DNA from: Pseudomonas sp. L5B5 | Lineage (GTDB): Bacteria; Pseudomonadota; Gammaproteobacteria; Pseudomonadales; Pseudomonadaceae | Direction of reading: 5' to 3' | Length of the DNA stretch: 64,000 bases | NCBI RefSeq assembly: GCF_020520285.1 | Contig: NZ_CP084742.1 | Location: forward strand, 1-64,000 | In this document: positions 63,488 to 64,000 of the stretch, piece by piece | Position numbering within the stretch: the stretch's first letter is position 1 | Layout of the letters: each line of letters begins with the position of its first letter | Translations under genes and position numbers: made by a program | The notes under the pieces: generated by a model | The model's database searches: none | What the model saw: only the letters and a program-made list of their open reading frames with translations | Told to the model about the DNA's origin: nothing

Positions 63488-64000
63488 GGGTCTGTTCCAT
63501 TGCTCCTTAAACCCCGGTACTGGCCTGCATGGAAGACCAGCGGTTCTGCGCCGCTGTATCGGTATTGCTCGATCTCGCCAATGAAGATCAGGTGATCACC
63601 GCCCTCGTACTGGGTGACGTTGCGGCACACCAGCACTGCTACCACATCGTCCAGCACCGGAGCTCCCGCCTTGCCGTAGGAATGACCTACACCGGCGAAC
63701 TTGTCAGCGGCTGCTCGGGCGAACTGCTCCGACAGGTGGTGCTGGTCCGCGCCCAGTATGTTGATGGCGAAATGGCTTGCCGAGCAAAAAACCTTCAGGC
63801 TCGGAGCCGTGCGTGCCAAGCTCCAGAGCACCAGCGCCGGCGACAGCGACAGTGAGGAGAACGAGTTGGCGGTCACACCGACATTGCGGCCCTCAGCGGT
63901 GCGGGTGGTGATCACGGTCACACCGGTCGCAAACTGTCCCAGTACGTTGCGCAGTTCGCGGGCATGGTGGACATCGCAGCCCTCGGCATCGAGCAATTCG
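63484..64000 (-). CDS. Flavin reductase family protein (5' end beyond the window)
   Basis: The visible 172 codons encode a short-chain FMN/FAD reductase domain: LGQFATGVTVITTRTAEGRNVGVTANSFSSLSLSPALVLWSLA and FAINILGADQHHLSEQFAR. These HpaC/NtaB-like enzymes supply reduced flavin to separate monooxygenases. The frame is open to the last base, and no convincing start is inside the window; a TTG at 63996 is the only candidate. It could supply FMNH2 to the monooxygenase at 55014 or to one encoded beyond the edge. Confidence 0.85.
   Translation of the reverse strand, partial: ELLDAEGCDVHHARELRNVLGQFATGVTVITTRTAEGRNVGVTANSFSSLSLSPALVLWSLARTAPSLKVFCSASHFAINILGADQHHLSEQFARAAADKFAGVGHSYGKAGAPVLDDVVAVLVCRNVTQYEGGDHLIFIGEIEQYRYSGAEPLVFHAGQYRGLRSNGTDP

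Overview
This 64 kb window is GC-rich, densely coded chromosomal DNA from a Pseudomonas, most likely of the fluorescens/protegens/chlororaphis group. The gene order cysI-DUF934, metH, cti, nfuA and the cob cluster follows the order I remember from Pseudomonas chromosomes. The many imperfect REP palindromes (core 'GCGAGC..GCTCGCTCCTAC') are also typical of that genus. I see no tRNA, rRNA, CRISPR array, phage or intact insertion sequence.

Layout. (1) 1-11.85 kb: two tandem TonB-dependent receptors with STN signalling domains, then a yejABEF-type peptide ABC importer, together a likely outer-to-inner-membrane uptake route for a peptide or peptidic metallophore. (2) 11.9-25.4 kb: housekeeping core, with an SCP2 protein, a histidine phosphatase, the protease SohB, sulfite reductase cysI with its DUF934 partner, a sugar-type binding protein, a DUF2970 protein, methionine synthase metH with a MetR-type box, fatty-acid cis/trans isomerase cti and Fe-S carrier nfuA. 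(3) 25.5-35 kb: a cobalamin/cobalt cluster. cbtB-cbtA-cobE-cobM (minus) and cobW-cobN-chlI/chlD (plus) diverge from two back-to-back cobalamin riboswitches. The last pair carries a textbook -1 ribosomal frameshift signal, so one gene probably makes both the small and the medium chelatase subunit.

(4) 35-44 kb: a phospholipase-D-like protein, a cyclase-family hydrolase, two tandem paralogues of unknown function, and a PAS-LuxR regulator facing a thiolase, acyl-CoA ligase and MHS transporter that look like a small catabolic operon. (5) 44-47.8 kb: an orphan type VI secretion effector with prePAAR, PAAR and a RES-like toxin domain, plus a translationally coupled zinc-ribbon candidate immunity protein. 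Then come a serine beta-lactamase-like hydrolase and a 167-bp IS4-type miniature element flanked by 12-bp direct repeats. (6) 47.8-57.4 kb: fepG-fepD-fepB facing fepC across a Fur-like box, an IclR regulator, a TonB receptor coupled to an NtaA-type flavin monooxygenase (a candidate uptake-plus-oxidation module for a ferric chelate), a two-domain molybdopterin-binding protein preceded by a ModE-like box, and a PTS IIA protein. (7) 57.6-63.1 kb: a cell-surface signalling unit (ECF sigma, FecR anti-sigma, STN-TonB receptor) ending in a diheme peroxidase, an order that resembles methanobactin-type mbnI-R-T-H. A flavin reductase runs off the right edge.

The dominant theme is metal and metallophore handling: four TonB receptors, two ABC importers, cobalt transport and insertion, and Fur-like boxes. 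The strongest single observation is the frameshift signal at 34316-34363. All functions are read from sequence motifs and family recall; no database search was run.
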